The notes under the pieces were generated by a model. That model saw only the letters and a program-made list of their open reading frames with translations. It ran no database searches and was not told the DNA's origin. Source: Pyrenopolyporus hunteri (taxonomy: Eukaryota; Ascomycota; Sordariomycetes; Xylariales; Hypoxylaceae). Taken from it: a stretch of 64,000 bases of DNA. Below are positions 1 to 11,451 of the stretch, one piece after another. The DNA lies in NCBI GenBank assembly GCA_902806595.1, contig CADCXC010000011.1, positions 434,001-498,000 on the forward strand, in the 5' to 3' direction. The position numbers and the translations under genes are program-made. Every line of letters starts with the position of its first letter. Within the stretch, counting starts at the first letter, position 1.

Positions 1-1142
1 CATACGGTGTAGAAGAGGGACAGCGCAAACCCGTCTGGCAAGAAGTAGTTCACAAAGCCCGGGTCCGGCTTCATCGAGTACCCCTAGACGACCGTTCGAG
101 GATAGACAGTAACGACAACATAGGGGGCGGTGTCCCGTATGTGACCTACGCGTACCAACTTCAAATTGTGGAGGACCTAGACGATGGGCGAGTACACACG
201 GTTGAGGACGGCTATGCTCAGCCGAGCTCTTACGATGGTGTCCCCAGCGCCGGCATTCGAGAGATCATCCCGGTTCGGCAAATTTCAAAGATGTTCTATG
301 CAGATGTTGGGAGGATTTTAAACATCAAAAATGAAGATGGAGCCTCGAGCAGTCCCGTGCTCCTTCTCAAAAGAGATTCGAAGGCTCAACCGCCGAATAG
401 GGAAATACCGCCGGATATAGACCATAATCATATCGTGCAACCGCGATTGATCGAAAACTCCGATGAGAGCAATTTATCAGACGACACTTTAGAGGGGGAC
501 ACTCAGGACGAAATAAACTGCCAACTACTACAGGAGAGCCAAGTCGCGAAGGCAGTTACACCCGCAACAGACAATACGCAATCAAAAATGTCTCCTAATT
601 TCTGGAGGCTTCCGCAGGACCTTGACCCCGAATGGATTGCTCTCGAAGTATTCGAGATGGATGATGACGACGATAGCGAGGCCTCGGACGAGAATGAGCC
701 CTCCCCAAGCGAAGACGGTGAAGATGACGACGACGACGACGAAGGGTACAAAGGTAGGATCTCAGGCCCCTCTCACCTCGACGGCACCCACCACCTAAAA
801 CGCGGCTCCCGCCCCTCCGCCGACCCCAATCTCGTCACACAACTCAACCGCATGAGTCTCGCCTCCACTTCCTCACGCTCGTCCTCCCGGAGCTCCGGCG
901 CGCTCGTCCACGGCGGCACTAGCGCGTCTGACGAGGATCTATTGGAAAAGTCCCCGTTCGGCGCGATCCAGACCTCGCTTTCCCTCCTCGAGATGATGCT
1001 GCGTCTCACAAGCCTCCAGGAGTTCGAGCAGACGACGCATCTCGCCATCCCCGACCACGTGCTCAGGTTCTACCTCGACGAGTCGGCCTCACGCGCCGAC
1101 GCCGATGCGCCTGTACACGGGGCTGGCGGGGGTCGGAATTAG
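1..1142 (+). CDS. Probable Ran-binding protein of the Yrb30 type, C-terminal part (5' end outside window)
   Basis: The frame is open from the first complete codon at position 3 to the stop at 1140-1142, about 379 codons, so the gene starts upstream of the window. The visible part holds a conserved-looking segment (KPVWQEVVHKARVRL near the edge, then TYAYQLQIVEDLDDGRVH), a low-complexity D/E-rich stretch at about 655-750, a Ser-rich stretch, and the C-terminal block SLLEMMLRLTSLQEFEQ. From memory these match the fungal RanGTP-binding family (Pfam Ran-binding, yeast Yrb30), which binds Ran-GTP and takes part in nuclear transport. The family call is recall, not alignment. No intron is needed in the visible part. 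It converges on the helicase gene, with 558 bp between stops. Confidence 0.6.
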   Translation, partial: YGVEEGQRKPVWQEVVHKARVRLHRVPLDDRSRIDSNDNIGGGVPYVTYAYQLQIVEDLDDGRVHTVEDGYAQPSSYDGVPSAGIREIIPVRQISKMFYADVGRILNIKNEDGASSSPVLLLKRDSKAQPPNREIPPDIDHNHIVQPRLIENSDESNLSDDTLEGDTQDEINCQLLQESQVAKAVTPATDNTQSKMSPNFWRLPQDLDPEWIALEVFEMDDDDDSEASDENEPSPSEDGEDDDDDDEGYKGRISGPSHLDGTHHLKRGSRPSADPNLVTQLNRMSLASTSSRSSSRSSGALVHGGTSASDEDLLEKSPFGAIQTSLSLLEMMLRLTSLQEFEQTTHLAIPDHVLRFYLDESASRADADAPVHGAGGGRN

Positions 1143-1700
1143 TTCTTCTGAGAGCGGGATGGGTTGGTGGTGGTGAGGGGGGTGTGTCAGGGTGGAAGGG
1201 AAGGGGGGATTAAATCATACAAACGGTTTCGTGGTTCGCGAGTGGGACTTACTGAGCGCGGTCCCGTCTAGATTTATAAAGACTGGGAGTAAGGGAATGT
1301 GGCGTTACAGGAGATACGAAGAGAAGAGAAAATAGAGAACTCGCGACACGAGTCATAATACAAGGCACGAATGGAAATTGATCTTCCGTATAGTAAACGA
1401 GAAGGAATTGTGTGCTTTTATCTGTGATGCATACTTCATGTTTTTGAACCCTCGTTTACGCTGATGTCCACGTTAGGCGACACAGAGGCCGCGTGGAACA
1501 TGTGATTTTCGTGGAGATTCTATAATCAAATAACCTGGACGTGAAATGAAAGACAGACTATCCAGTCCCTACGCACTCCATCGTATCATCGACCTGACGC
1601 CCTTTTTGTGTACCCGAGTCTACCTGCCTCCTGACCTGTTCTCACGTACTCATTACCTGCGTGAGCTAGACATAGGTACCTAGACATGGCCACAGGCTCT
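1143..1700. other. Convergent intergenic region
   Basis: Both flanking genes end here, so this must hold two 3' untranslated regions and terminators. I see no gene. A short GGTACCTA-type motif lies at 1674-1683. Confidence 0.6.
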
Positions 1701-4700
1701 TCACCACCGGCGTCCATAAATAGTACTCTCCTGACCGCCCGACACCTTGGAGCCCTTGCCCTTACCCTTGCCTTTATTCCTCATATCCATGATCGTACTC
1801 CTCGCATGATCCATGATAAGACTATCCTCGTCCTCCCCATCAGACGCCGGAGCCCCTCTTGCACCAACGCCGACGCCAACGCCGCTCTCGCGGCCCACGC
1901 GTCCGAACAGGTCCAGCATCTCCTTGAGGCCGAGCTTGAGGCCCTCCTTGCGGGCGCCGCCCTCGATGGCGGCCTCGGCGAGGAGGCGCTTCTTCTCCTG
2001 GAGCTCGAGGATGCGCTCCTCGACGCTGTTGGCCACCGTGAGCTTGTACACGACCACGTCGACCGTCTGCGTCAGCCGGTGCACCCGGTCGATCGCCTGC
2101 TCCTCCACGAACGGGTTCCAGAACGGCTCCAGGATCACCACGCGGCTGGCCGCCGTCAGGTTCAGGCCCAGCGCGCCGCAGCGCAGCGAGCATAGCAATA
2201 CGCGCGTGTTCGCGTCGTGCCGCAGGCTGTTCAGCGCGGCTTCCCGCGCGTCGTTCTTCATGCTCCCGTCGTACCGCGTGTACTTGATGCCTTCCTTGCG
2301 GAAGAAGGGTTCCACGAGGTCGAGCATGCTGGTGAACTGCGAGAACACGATGAACTTGTGGTCGTGCACCTCCTTGTGGAGGAGCGTGATGAGCTGCCGG
2401 ATCTTGGCTGACGCGAGGACGTGTGGCGTCTTTTCCTTCTCGCGGTGGGAGCGGGAATAGGCGACCTCCTCTTCCGAATCTGAGACGAGTTCGGATTCGG
2501 AAATGCCCGTGTCGGTAGCTTCGGAATCGGACTCAGACCCAGAATTCGTGCGGCCATCATCATCATCGTCGTCATCCTCATCGTTACGATCCTTGTCGTC
2601 GTCGTCATCGTCAGCGGTATCATCATCCTCACTGTCCACAATCTTCGTCCGTCTCATCTTGGATTGAATTATAGAGATGGATTCATCTTCCGAGTCCGAT
2701 TCCTCCCAGGCCCGCTGTAACTCCTCAGGCTTTGTATCATTTCCGTCATCGACAATGAAGCTGCTCAATTGGCTCCCGTCTTGAGTTTCCTCCTCTGAGT
2801 CTTCAGAGTTAATAGTCTCGCCATCGCCTTCGGCATTCTCGTCGTCTGTGCCGCCCGCTTTGCCTAGGTGTAAGGAGCCCTGTTCGTCACCGGAGACGAT
2901 CCATTCGCCTTCTTCCTCTTCGTCATCGCTATCGAGGATTGCGCGGCGGTTCCTAGGTTTACGAGACTTGACAACCTTGGTCCTCGCTTTTTCCACAACC
3001 ACCTTCTTGACCTTGGCCTTGCTCTTCTTCTTCTTCGTTCTCATTTTCGGAGCTTTTAATTTTCCTCCCTCTTCGTGGTGCTTGAAATACTCTAGGTCTT
3101 CGTAGCAAGCCTTGCATTTGTCGGTACCGGGCTGCCGGCTATCCTTGTCCAGTTCCCAGCCGCAGATATCGCAATGCTTAGCCTCAACATCTAGCCCGCC
3201 GAGGAGATCAGCGAGGGTATCGACGTCGGTGTCGCTCTTCTTCAGTTTCGTCTCTTCGGATAAGGCATCCCTGTCCTTGTCAAGCTTCCCCTCAACCAGC
3301 TTCGGATGATCGCAGGCCTGTCTTAAACGTAAGAGGAGTGTTAAGGCACTGGCATAGTTGAGCTTTTTTCTCATCATTTCTTCGATACTCCTGTCTGTTC
3401 GCTTCTCTAGTCTGTCGTAGAATCGCCTCTCGGCTGGGGTGAATTCGGCGGCGACCGTCACGACCTTCCGTTCGGTGACCTTGAAGCTTGACACTGTATC
3501 CTTGTCGCCCTCTTTGGTCCCCTTTTCGCCGGTGCTGAGAGCACCATCTTTCTTCAGGATTTCCTTGGTTCTACGCTTCATGAAACATTGTAACAAGCCG
3601 TGAAGGCGGCGCATGGCAACGTCTCCTTTGCCGCCCTTCATTGGGATCTCAAAATGATCCTTCCATTCTCTGAGATCGTCGTAAGGCTTAATTCGCAGGA
3701 ATTTAACTAGGCTCTGCAGCTCGTCCAAGTTATTCTGCATGGGCGTACCGGAGAGACACCAACGATACACGCTTCGGAGTTCGTAGCAGGCCTTGGTAGC
3801 TTTAGCGTTCCTGTTCTTGATCGTATGCGCCTCGTCTAGAATAACGCGATACCAATGTAGACCGAAGCAGCCGGCTTTCAGAGTCTCGGTAGAATGGCCA
3901 TGCTCCGACACTAGGATCTGATAGGTGGTGATGACTACATCATATCGACGAAGGTCTTCGAAGCGCTTGGTGCGTTGCGGTCCGTGGTGCACAAGAACCT
4001 TCAATCTGTGAGATTCGGCAACTTTCTCCTTCAACTCTGCTTCCCACTGGCGAATGAGAGCCAAGGGCGCGACGACCAGCGTCGTCTTTTCGACCCCAGG
4101 GTGCTTATCGGCCGGTTTTCTATTGCTTAGGATGAGGGCTATGGACTGCAACGTCTTTCCCAGACCCATATCATCAGCAAGTAGACCGCCTTTGGGCACT
4201 TTTCCCTTCTTGACAGGGCCGAGCTCGCGACCTTTCATCCATTCTACGCCCTCAACCTGATGTGGTAATAGCCGAACACTGAGCCCTTCGACGTGGGACT
4301 TATCTTCACTATCGTCCTCCTTCGCCGCCTTGTCTTCGTCATCTTCTATAGAACCTTCGAGCAACGCTTTTATATCAGCAGCTGCTTTCTTGGGGTCGAC
4401 ATACGTAGAGAAAACACCAGGCTGGCTGTATATTGAGACGGGGGCGCCATCCGGAACCGATATTGGGTTGCCAGCCGATCCTATCGGGGCGGGTTCTATC
4501 GTGTTGAACGTGGGAGGTGGCGGGGGAACTTTATCTTTATACGTAGGTCTCAGGGGCCCATTTATCCGTTGGGGTCGGTGGTGCTCTGGGCGATTCTTGG
4601 GTTGAATGAAGAGATTCGCGTATTTATCTTCCATGCTCCCTGAGATCACCCGAGATTTAACGGCAGGCCTCGGGGCCGGGTTTGTACTTGATGAAGAGTT

Positions 4701-4850
4701 GACCGAGGTAAATCCTCCCGTACTCATATTCGAGAAGCCTTGTTTTTTCTCGCTCGAATAGGCTGAAGGTTGGCCTTGCACATTGCCATTCGATCCGTTA
4801 GAACCCAAGGGGCGCGCCGGCGCCTTCGGTGGAGCTTGCTCCTTGACCAT
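1701..4850 (-). CDS. SNF2-family DNA-dependent ATPase/helicase, Rad5/Rad16-like
   Basis: A single uninterrupted frame of 1,049 codons from ATG at 4850. The frame stays open upstream to 4940 only through non-ATG codons; the 4850 ATG has A at -3 and G at +4. The N-terminal ~190 residues are low complexity (Ser/Pro/Gln). The ATPase lobe follows: motif I DDMGLGKT near residue 223, motif II DEAH near 338, motif III LSGTPMQN near 366. Then comes a long insert with a CxxC...CxxC zinc-binding pair (CDICGW...CKAC, about residue 557), a Lys/Arg-rich stretch and Asp/Glu runs (about 700-790). The second lobe holds FIVFSQFTSMLD (about 820) and motif VI DRVHRLTQ (about 918). SNF2 enzymes use ATP to translocate on DNA and remodel nucleosomes or DNA-protein complexes. 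The insert places it near Rad5/Rad16/Uls1-type proteins, but I see no complete RING finger, so ubiquitin-ligase activity is not supported. Confidence 0.9.
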   Translation of the reverse strand: MVKEQAPPKAPARPLGSNGSNGNVQGQPSAYSSEKKQGFSNMSTGGFTSVNSSSSTNPAPRPAVKSRVISGSMEDKYANLFIQPKNRPEHHRPQRINGPLRPTYKDKVPPPPPTFNTIEPAPIGSAGNPISVPDGAPVSIYSQPGVFSTYVDPKKAAADIKALLEGSIEDDEDKAAKEDDSEDKSHVEGLSVRLLPHQVEGVEWMKGRELGPVKKGKVPKGGLLADDMGLGKTLQSIALILSNRKPADKHPGVEKTTLVVAPLALIRQWEAELKEKVAESHRLKVLVHHGPQRTKRFEDLRRYDVVITTYQILVSEHGHSTETLKAGCFGLHWYRVILDEAHTIKNRNAKATKACYELRSVYRWCLSGTPMQNNLDELQSLVKFLRIKPYDDLREWKDHFEIPMKGGKGDVAMRRLHGLLQCFMKRRTKEILKKDGALSTGEKGTKEGDKDTVSSFKVTERKVVTVAAEFTPAERRFYDRLEKRTDRSIEEMMRKKLNYASALTLLLRLRQACDHPKLVEGKLDKDRDALSEETKLKKSDTDVDTLADLLGGLDVEAKHCDICGWELDKDSRQPGTDKCKACYEDLEYFKHHEEGGKLKAPKMRTKKKKSKAKVKKVVVEKARTKVVKSRKPRNRRAILDSDDEEEEGEWIVSGDEQGSLHLGKAGGTDDENAEGDGETINSEDSEEETQDGSQLSSFIVDDGNDTKPEELQRAWEESDSEDESISIIQSKMRRTKIVDSEDDDTADDDDDDKDRNDEDDDDDDDGRTNSGSESDSEATDTGISESELVSDSEEEVAYSRSHREKEKTPHVLASAKIRQLITLLHKEVHDHKFIVFSQFTSMLDLVEPFFRKEGIKYTRYDGSMKNDAREAALNSLRHDANTRVLLCSLRCGALGLNLTAASRVVILEPFWNPFVEEQAIDRVHRLTQTVDVVVYKLTVANSVEERILELQEKKRLLAEAAIEGGARKEGLKLGLKEMLDLFGRVGRESGVGVGVGARGAPASDGEDEDSLIMDHARSTIMDMRNKGKGKGKGSKVSGGQESTIYGRRW

Positions 4851-5839
4851 TTTGGAACGGGTCTGCGGCGACAGTACGATAAGCGCAGTAGCAATCCACT
4901 CCGATATATCCCTATAATCTTGGTCTCTTCCGGTCCGCAAGGCGTGACTCTCGGGACGGTGTTGTGACTTGGATGGATTAAGATGCGATGGGGCAAGGTG
5001 CTCGGCCGAAATTGGATTCTCTAATTCTTTAATGTCCTTCCTAATCAGCTTCTTATATTCAGTCCGTTTCGGTGTATAGAAGTCCGGCGTCTCGGTCGAC
5101 CCGAAGTCGTTCCTTGGCTGTACTCCGAATCTATCACCGGGCTTTCTGTTTATATCGTGAGCATTGGGCTTCGGACTAAGAAGGACTTGACGAGCGAGGG
5201 GTTACAAGACGGACCTCATGAAAAGATGGAGTGGGGTGAATTAATGCCCAACGTATTTCTACGACGGAAGTTGAATCAAATGTTCTGGATTTAAGAATTT
5301 CCTAGTCATACGGATAACCATGTGCTCACCAACTTCAATGTCGCTGATTTTTTTTTTATTTTAGGTAAATCGTAAATAGTCGCCTTTTCGCCCAAACAGA
5401 CCCTAAATTTGTTGTTTACTCCCGGACCCAATGACATAACTTGTCCGGCCAACCAGCGTTCTTATCGGCTTATCTCTAGGCAGCTGTGTAAGTACCTAGG
5501 TACCTAGGTAGGTACCTAATCTAGCCACAACTCGACTTATTAATATCGTATAGCTGCATAACGCATTACTTAATAAGGTCGTCTGGCTCTGTAGGTTCCC
5601 ACTGCTTTATCACTTTTGAATATCACTTTTGAAGAGTGAGTCTCCCTAGCCCAACAAATCGAGCTGGCAGACATAGTCGCGTTTGACGTATGAAAATGTC
5701 TCTTTTATTTTGCAATATATGACCTGGCAAGTTTTAATCGCATCCGGTTACTTAGGTCAATAGTGGTTATGTTAAGCCTTTACGCAGCTGGATATTTAAC
5801 TAGGCACACGTGCTGCTAAGTCGTTATAAGTAGGTTAAA
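4851..5839. other. Helicase upstream region and island border
   Basis: Normal base composition, no convincing gene. It should hold the helicase promoter and 5' leader. A palindromic tract of TACCTAGGTA units lies at 5491-5520. Composition turns sharply AT-rich just beyond 5860. Confidence 0.5.
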
Positions 5840-5916
5840 CGAAGTCTTAAAAACCGTTAAACCGCCATTTATTTTTATTTTACCGTATTATTTAACATAT
5901 AATACGATACACCGTA
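5840..5916 (-). repeat. Left inverted terminal repeat of the island
   Basis: The reverse complement of 5840-5908 matches 40209-40277 at 57 of 69 positions with no gap. Eleven of the twelve differences are transitions, all with T or A in this left copy where the right copy has C or G. The match continues inward over about 8 more bases to 5916. The left copy reads CGAAGTC at its outer end and lies directly after the octamer AGGTTAAA. Confidence 0.75.
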
Positions 5917-7440
5917 CTTTTAATTATTAAAATTATATATATAATTTAACGTATATTTTTATTTAATTATATAATATTAAAAAATATTAATTAAATTAAA
6001 TATTTATTTAAATATTTAAATAAAATAATAAAAATTATTAATTAATTATTATTAAAAATAATTTTATATATTTTATAAATTTACGACGTAATTAAATTTA
6101 AACTTTACGATTTAATATACGTGATATATTATCGAAAAAAAAAAAAATAAAAAATAAAAAAAATAAAAATATTTTATCGTTTAATGTAATTATAAAAAAA
6201 CTTAATCCGTTTTTTTTATTAAATAACTTACCGCCTTCGATTAATAATTTATTATATTCGATTGACGGTATATTATTTTTAATTATTAACTTAATATCTT
6301 TAACCGATAAATTAATTTTATCGATATATAACGTCGAAATTAATAAATTTAAATATTTAAATATAAACGTTTTTAAAAAAGTTATATTATTAGGTTTTTC
6401 GTATAATTAAATTATTTTAAAAATCGAAATTTCTTATTTAAATCATAAATATAACTACGATTTATTATTATATTTCGACGATTTAAATAACGAAAATATT
6501 TTATATTATTTAATATATTATATTTATTATATTATAATTAAAAATTATTAATATAACGATAAAAAATTAAGGAAAAATATCCCTTTAAATAATTTATATT
6601 TATTTAAAAACCGAAAAAAAAATAACCGTATTAATTTAATTAAAAATAACTTAATTTTACGAAATAAAAAATATTTTTTCTAAGTGTTTAAATCGTTCGA
6701 ATCGTTAAAAAAACTTTTACCGTCGAAAAAATTTTAAAAAATAATTTAAAAAATTTTTTTATTATTTTTATTTATATAATTAAAAATATAAACTTAAAAA
6801 AATATCGAACGTATATATATATTTTTTATTATTATATTTTCTTTTATTAATAATTATTTTAATAAATTTTAACAAATATAATTATTTAATTATTATATTT
6901 TTCGAAAATTAAATATATTCGAAAAAAAATAAATTATTAAAAATATTTAAATTTTTTAAAATATTTAAACTTTTTCGTAAATAATAAAAACTTATAAATT
7001 ATTATTTAATCGAAAACGTTTATTTCGTCGATAAATATTATATATTTTTTCGTAAAAAAAAAATTAAACATTAATTCGTACGAAATAATATACATTTATA
7101 TATATCGAGTTAAATAAATTACGACTTTAACCGAAATAAATAATATAATAAAATTTTTTTTTATTATAATTTATATTATATTTATAATTCGAAAATATTT
7201 TTTATATTTTCGAAACGTATAACGTTTATAAATTATAATAATTTTTAATACGTATTTTATACTTATATTATATAAAAATTATTCGATAATAATTATATTA
7301 ATTAAAAATATTTCGTTAATTATTATAACCGATAATTAAATCTTTTTTATAATATTTTTTCTATATATTATTTAATTCGATTCGTTTAAAATTTTTTTAA
7401 TATTTATTATATATTAATTTTATATAAAAATATATTAAAA

Positions 7441-8276
7441 CCCTTTAAAATATATAATATTATTTCGAAAAAATACAAATACATTTATAAAATTAAAGGA
7501 ATATTAATATTTTTCGTTAATAATAAATATTAAATACAATCGAATAAAAATATTAAATCGTTTAAATTTAAATCGTAATTTAAACCGCCGTTTAATAAAA
7601 AACGTAAATTAAATAATTTAAAAAATAATATTAATAAACGACGAAATAACGATAAAAAAAACGATAAAAAAAACAACAAAAAAAACGACGAAAAAAGCGA
7701 TAAAAAAAATAATAAAAATAATAATAAAAATAATAACGAAAATAATAACGATAATAATAATATAAAAAATAATAAAAACGATAACGAAGATAATAATTAA
7801 TTTAATAATAAAGTTAATAACGTAAATATCTTCGATATTAACGATATTTTAAAAAAATATCGAACTTTTATAAATTTAATCTATTATAAATTAAAATTTA
7901 AAAAATACGAAAATCGATTCGATTTTAATAATAACGAATATATCGATAATAATTTCGATATTAATTATTTTTTTAAAAAAAATCGAATTTTTATAGATTT
8001 AATTTATTATAAATTAAAATTTAAAAAATATAAAAATTTAATTAGTTTTAATAATAACCGCGAAAAAAAATATATTCGAAATAATAATTTCGTCCCTATT
8101 AACGAAATTAAACTTATAAAAAAACCATCGCTTCGTAATTTTATTAACTCGATATAATCATTTAAATCGAATTCGTTTACATTTATTTCCATTATTAAAA
8201 ATAATTATATAAACGTAATTAATATTTATAAAAATAATAGGTATTTTATTAAATATATACCCGAATTTAAATTTTA
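7441..8276 (+). pseudogene. Fossil reading frame of an acidic repeat-containing protein, RIP-degraded
   Basis: In one plus-strand frame there are only four stops (7531, 7576, 7798, 8155, all TAA) in about 278 codons before the stop at 8275. This is far fewer than expected at such AT content. The first part reads as Asn/Lys/Asp-rich triplets (7621-7797) that look like RIP-degraded Asp/Glu runs. From 7861 a 123-bp (41-codon) unit recurs in frame at 7984, sharing YYKLKFKKY. A weaker open signal with more stops continues upstream to about 6901 in the same frame. The TAA stops fit CAA-to-TAA mutation. I do not recognise the family; a transposon protein is likely from context only. Confidence 0.55.
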
Positions 8277-9906
8277 AACTTCGAAAAATAACTCGAATAT
8301 TTAATTTTATTATATTAATTAATTATATATTATAAGATATAATTAATAAAAAGTTTTTATAATAACCGTATATTAAAAATTAAATAAACGATTTATAATA
8401 ATAAAAAAAGATATTACCATTTATAAATTATTTAATAATTTTTTTTTTTTTTTTTCGATTTATTATTAATAATTTTTAAAATTTATTAATAAAAAACGTA
8501 AAAGTTATAAAAGGAATATTTAAATTTAAATTAATATATATATTTAATCGTATTTTTATATATTTAAAATTATAAATAAATTAAATAATTATTTAATTTA
8601 ATTAATAATTATCGAAATTTATTTGTTTTATTATTTCCGTTTAATATAAAATTAAAAATTTCGAAAAAAAAAAAAAAAAAAAAACGAAAATATTATCGTT
8701 ATTTTAAATATTATAACTAAAATATTACGATTTACGTTACGTCGTTAAACTTAAATTTAAAATAATAATAAATATTTTCCTTTTAATAAAATTAAAATAA
8801 AGTTATATTATTTAATATAGGTTTAATTAATAACGTTTTTTTTAAAAAAAAAAAATACTTTTATTATTAAAATTAATTATAAATAACGTTACGTTTATTA
8901 TTAAACCTTTTTTTATTAAAATTAATTAACATTAAATTAAAAAAAAAATATAATATTATATTCGAAATTTTTATAATTAATAAAAATTAATTTATAAAAA
9001 ATAATATTAATTTATAAAATTATATAATTATAATATAATCGAATTAAAAGTCGAATAATAAATCTTTTTAAATAAAAAAACTATTTATAATATAAATAAT
9101 TTTTTACGTTATTTATCGATCGAACCGTTTTTTTATAAAAAAAAATATTAAAATATAATAATTAATACATCGTATTTTAAAATAATATAAATATACGGTT
9201 ATAAAATTAAATATTATATAATAATGTTTATTAAATATATTTTTATTAAAAATTAATAAATATTATTATAAAAAAATAAATTAAAAAAAAAATAAATAAA
9301 CGACACGTTTAAATAATTAATTAATTAATTAACGTTTATTCGATATAATTTATACTTTTTCGTTAAATATATAATATAATTTATAAAATTAAAACTTACG
9401 ATATAATCGTTTTAAAATTTAAATAAATTCGTTTAGTTTTTTTAAAAGAAAAGTTAAATTCGAAACGAATTTTTAATAATCTCGAAATATATTTTAAAGA
9501 TAATTATTATTACGATTATATATATTATAAATTTAAAAGTATAAAATTTAATTTATTATATTTTAATATTTTTTTTTATAAAAATTAATTAAATTAATAA
9601 ATAATAAATGTTACGATTCGATATAATTAATTTAATTTTATTAAATAATCGATTATTAAATAAATAAAGGGTCGTAATACGATATAAAATATTAAAAATT
9701 AAAAATAAAATTTTATTAATATTATAAAAAAAAAAAAAAAAAAAATTAAATCGTAATTCGAAAAATCGTAATTTTATATCTAAACTTCGACGACATATTC
9801 GATCGAAGGCTCGATATCGATTATTTAATAAAATTAAACCTATTATATCGAATCGTAATAAATCGTTAATTAATAACCGAAAAATTATTATACGATTATA
9901 AATTAA

Positions 9907-10174
9907 TGTTAAATAAATAAAAAGTCGTTAATTAATAATCGAAAAATTATTATATAATTATATAATAAAAAGTACGAAAATAAAAAAAATTAATTAAATT
10001 ATATATATATAAAAATTATAAATAAATTAATTTCGTATTAATCGATATTTATATTTTTTTTAAAAATTTATACCCTAAATCCCCGTCGTATAAAACGACG
10101 AAACATTTAATAAAAATATATTTATCGTTATTATCGTTATAATAAATATTTTAATATTAAGTTATATTATTATA
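9907..10174 (-). repeat. Solo LTR copy 1
   Basis: Minus-oriented copy of the 267-bp LTR family; on the plus strand it begins TGTTAAATAAATAAAAAGTC. The hexamer ATTAAT occurs at both edges (9902-9907 and 10174-10179), containing a 5-bp target duplication whose exact base is ambiguous by one. Confidence 0.7.
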
Positions 10175-10687
10175 TTAATATTAAAACTCCGGTCGAATAT
10201 ATCGTTAAAATTTATATATAAAATTATAATTTAATTTTTTTTTTTTTTTATATATATATATAACATTAATAAAATTCGATTTTTAATTTTTAATATTACG
10301 TGTCGTGTTAAATTTTATCGAATTTATTAACTTTATTATATTTTAATTTTATAAAATAATAAAATACGAAATAATTCGTCGCGTTATATATATATTAAAT
10401 TGTAAATTTTCGAGTTATTTTTTAATTCCTTTTTTTTTAATTTTTTATAAAATTAATATAATTAATTTTTAATATTTAAATTTCGCTTCGTAATATTACG
10501 AAGTTAATAAAATTAAAATAAAGTATTTTACGGGGGTTTATCGCGTCGTTATATAATTTAAATAATTTTATATAAAATATATTCGTATATTAAAATAAAT
10601 ATCGAAAATAATAATATAAATAATAATATAAACGACAATATAAATAATAATTTAAAAATTAATATAAATATAAAATATTAAAATTAT

Positions 10688-10954
10688 TATAATAATATAA
10701 TTTTATATTAAAATATTTACCGTAATAATAATAATAATAAATATATTTTTATTAAATATTTCGTTATTTTATATAACGAAAATTTAAGATATATATTTTT
10801 AAAACGAATATAAATATCGATTAATACGAAATTAACTTATTTATAACTTTTAAATATATATAATTTAATTAATTTATTTTATTTCGTATTTTTTATTATA
10901 CGATTATATAATAATTTTTTAGTTATTTATTAACGATTTTTTATTTATTTAATA
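10688..10954 (+). repeat. Solo LTR copy 2
   Basis: Plus-oriented copy of the same LTR, with the internal block ATATCGATTAATACGAAATT. It is flanked by the perfect 5-bp duplication ATTAT (10683-10687 and 10955-10959). Confidence 0.75.
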
Positions 10955-10960
10955 ATTATA

Positions 10961-10994
<34 letters not shown>

Positions 10995-11181
10995 TATTAT
11001 CGTTATTATATTTATTTTTATTATATATATTATTATTTATTTACGTATTTATATTTATTATTTATATTATTTATATCGTATCAATAATTTAATATTATTT
11101 TATATATTTAAAAAAAATAATTTATTTTAAATCGATATTATAAATTTTTAAATTAACGTTATTATTTTTATTATTTATATT

Positions 11182-11451
11182 TATTAAATGATAAAAGGTT
11201 ATTAATTAATAAATTAAAAGGAAAATATTAAGCGATCGCTTAATGTAAAAGTTATAAAAAAGAGTTATATTTATTATATTTATTTATATAAAAGTGTAAT
11301 TAATTAACTTTACATTAATCGATATTTATATATCGTTTTAAAGTATGTGTTTTAAGTTTTTATTATTTAAAACGACGAAGTATTTAATGAAAATATATTT
11401 ATCGTTATTGTCGTTACGGTGGATTTTTTAATATAAAATTATATAATTATA
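11182..11451 (-). repeat. 3' LTR of the 6.4-kb retrotransposon
   Basis: Minus-oriented LTR bordered by ATATT at 11177-11181. It keeps more C/G than its partner (for example GGTGGATT near 11418), so RIP damage differs between the two. Confidence 0.75.

Noticed and set aside
1686..2460. Plus-strand frames opposite the helicase 3' end
   Set aside because: Arg/Ala-rich shadows of the helicase coding sequence.
4851..4940. Upstream extension of the helicase to 4940
   Set aside because: The extension starts at a non-ATG codon; the first in-frame ATG is at 4850 with good context.
8007..8192. 61-codon minus-strand frame in the island
   Set aside because: It lies opposite the stronger plus-strand fossil frame and is best read as its shadow.
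10960..11000. ATT triplet runs in the island (also 17565-17580, 17650-17670) as microsatellites of interest
   Set aside because: Expected low-complexity products of extreme AT content.
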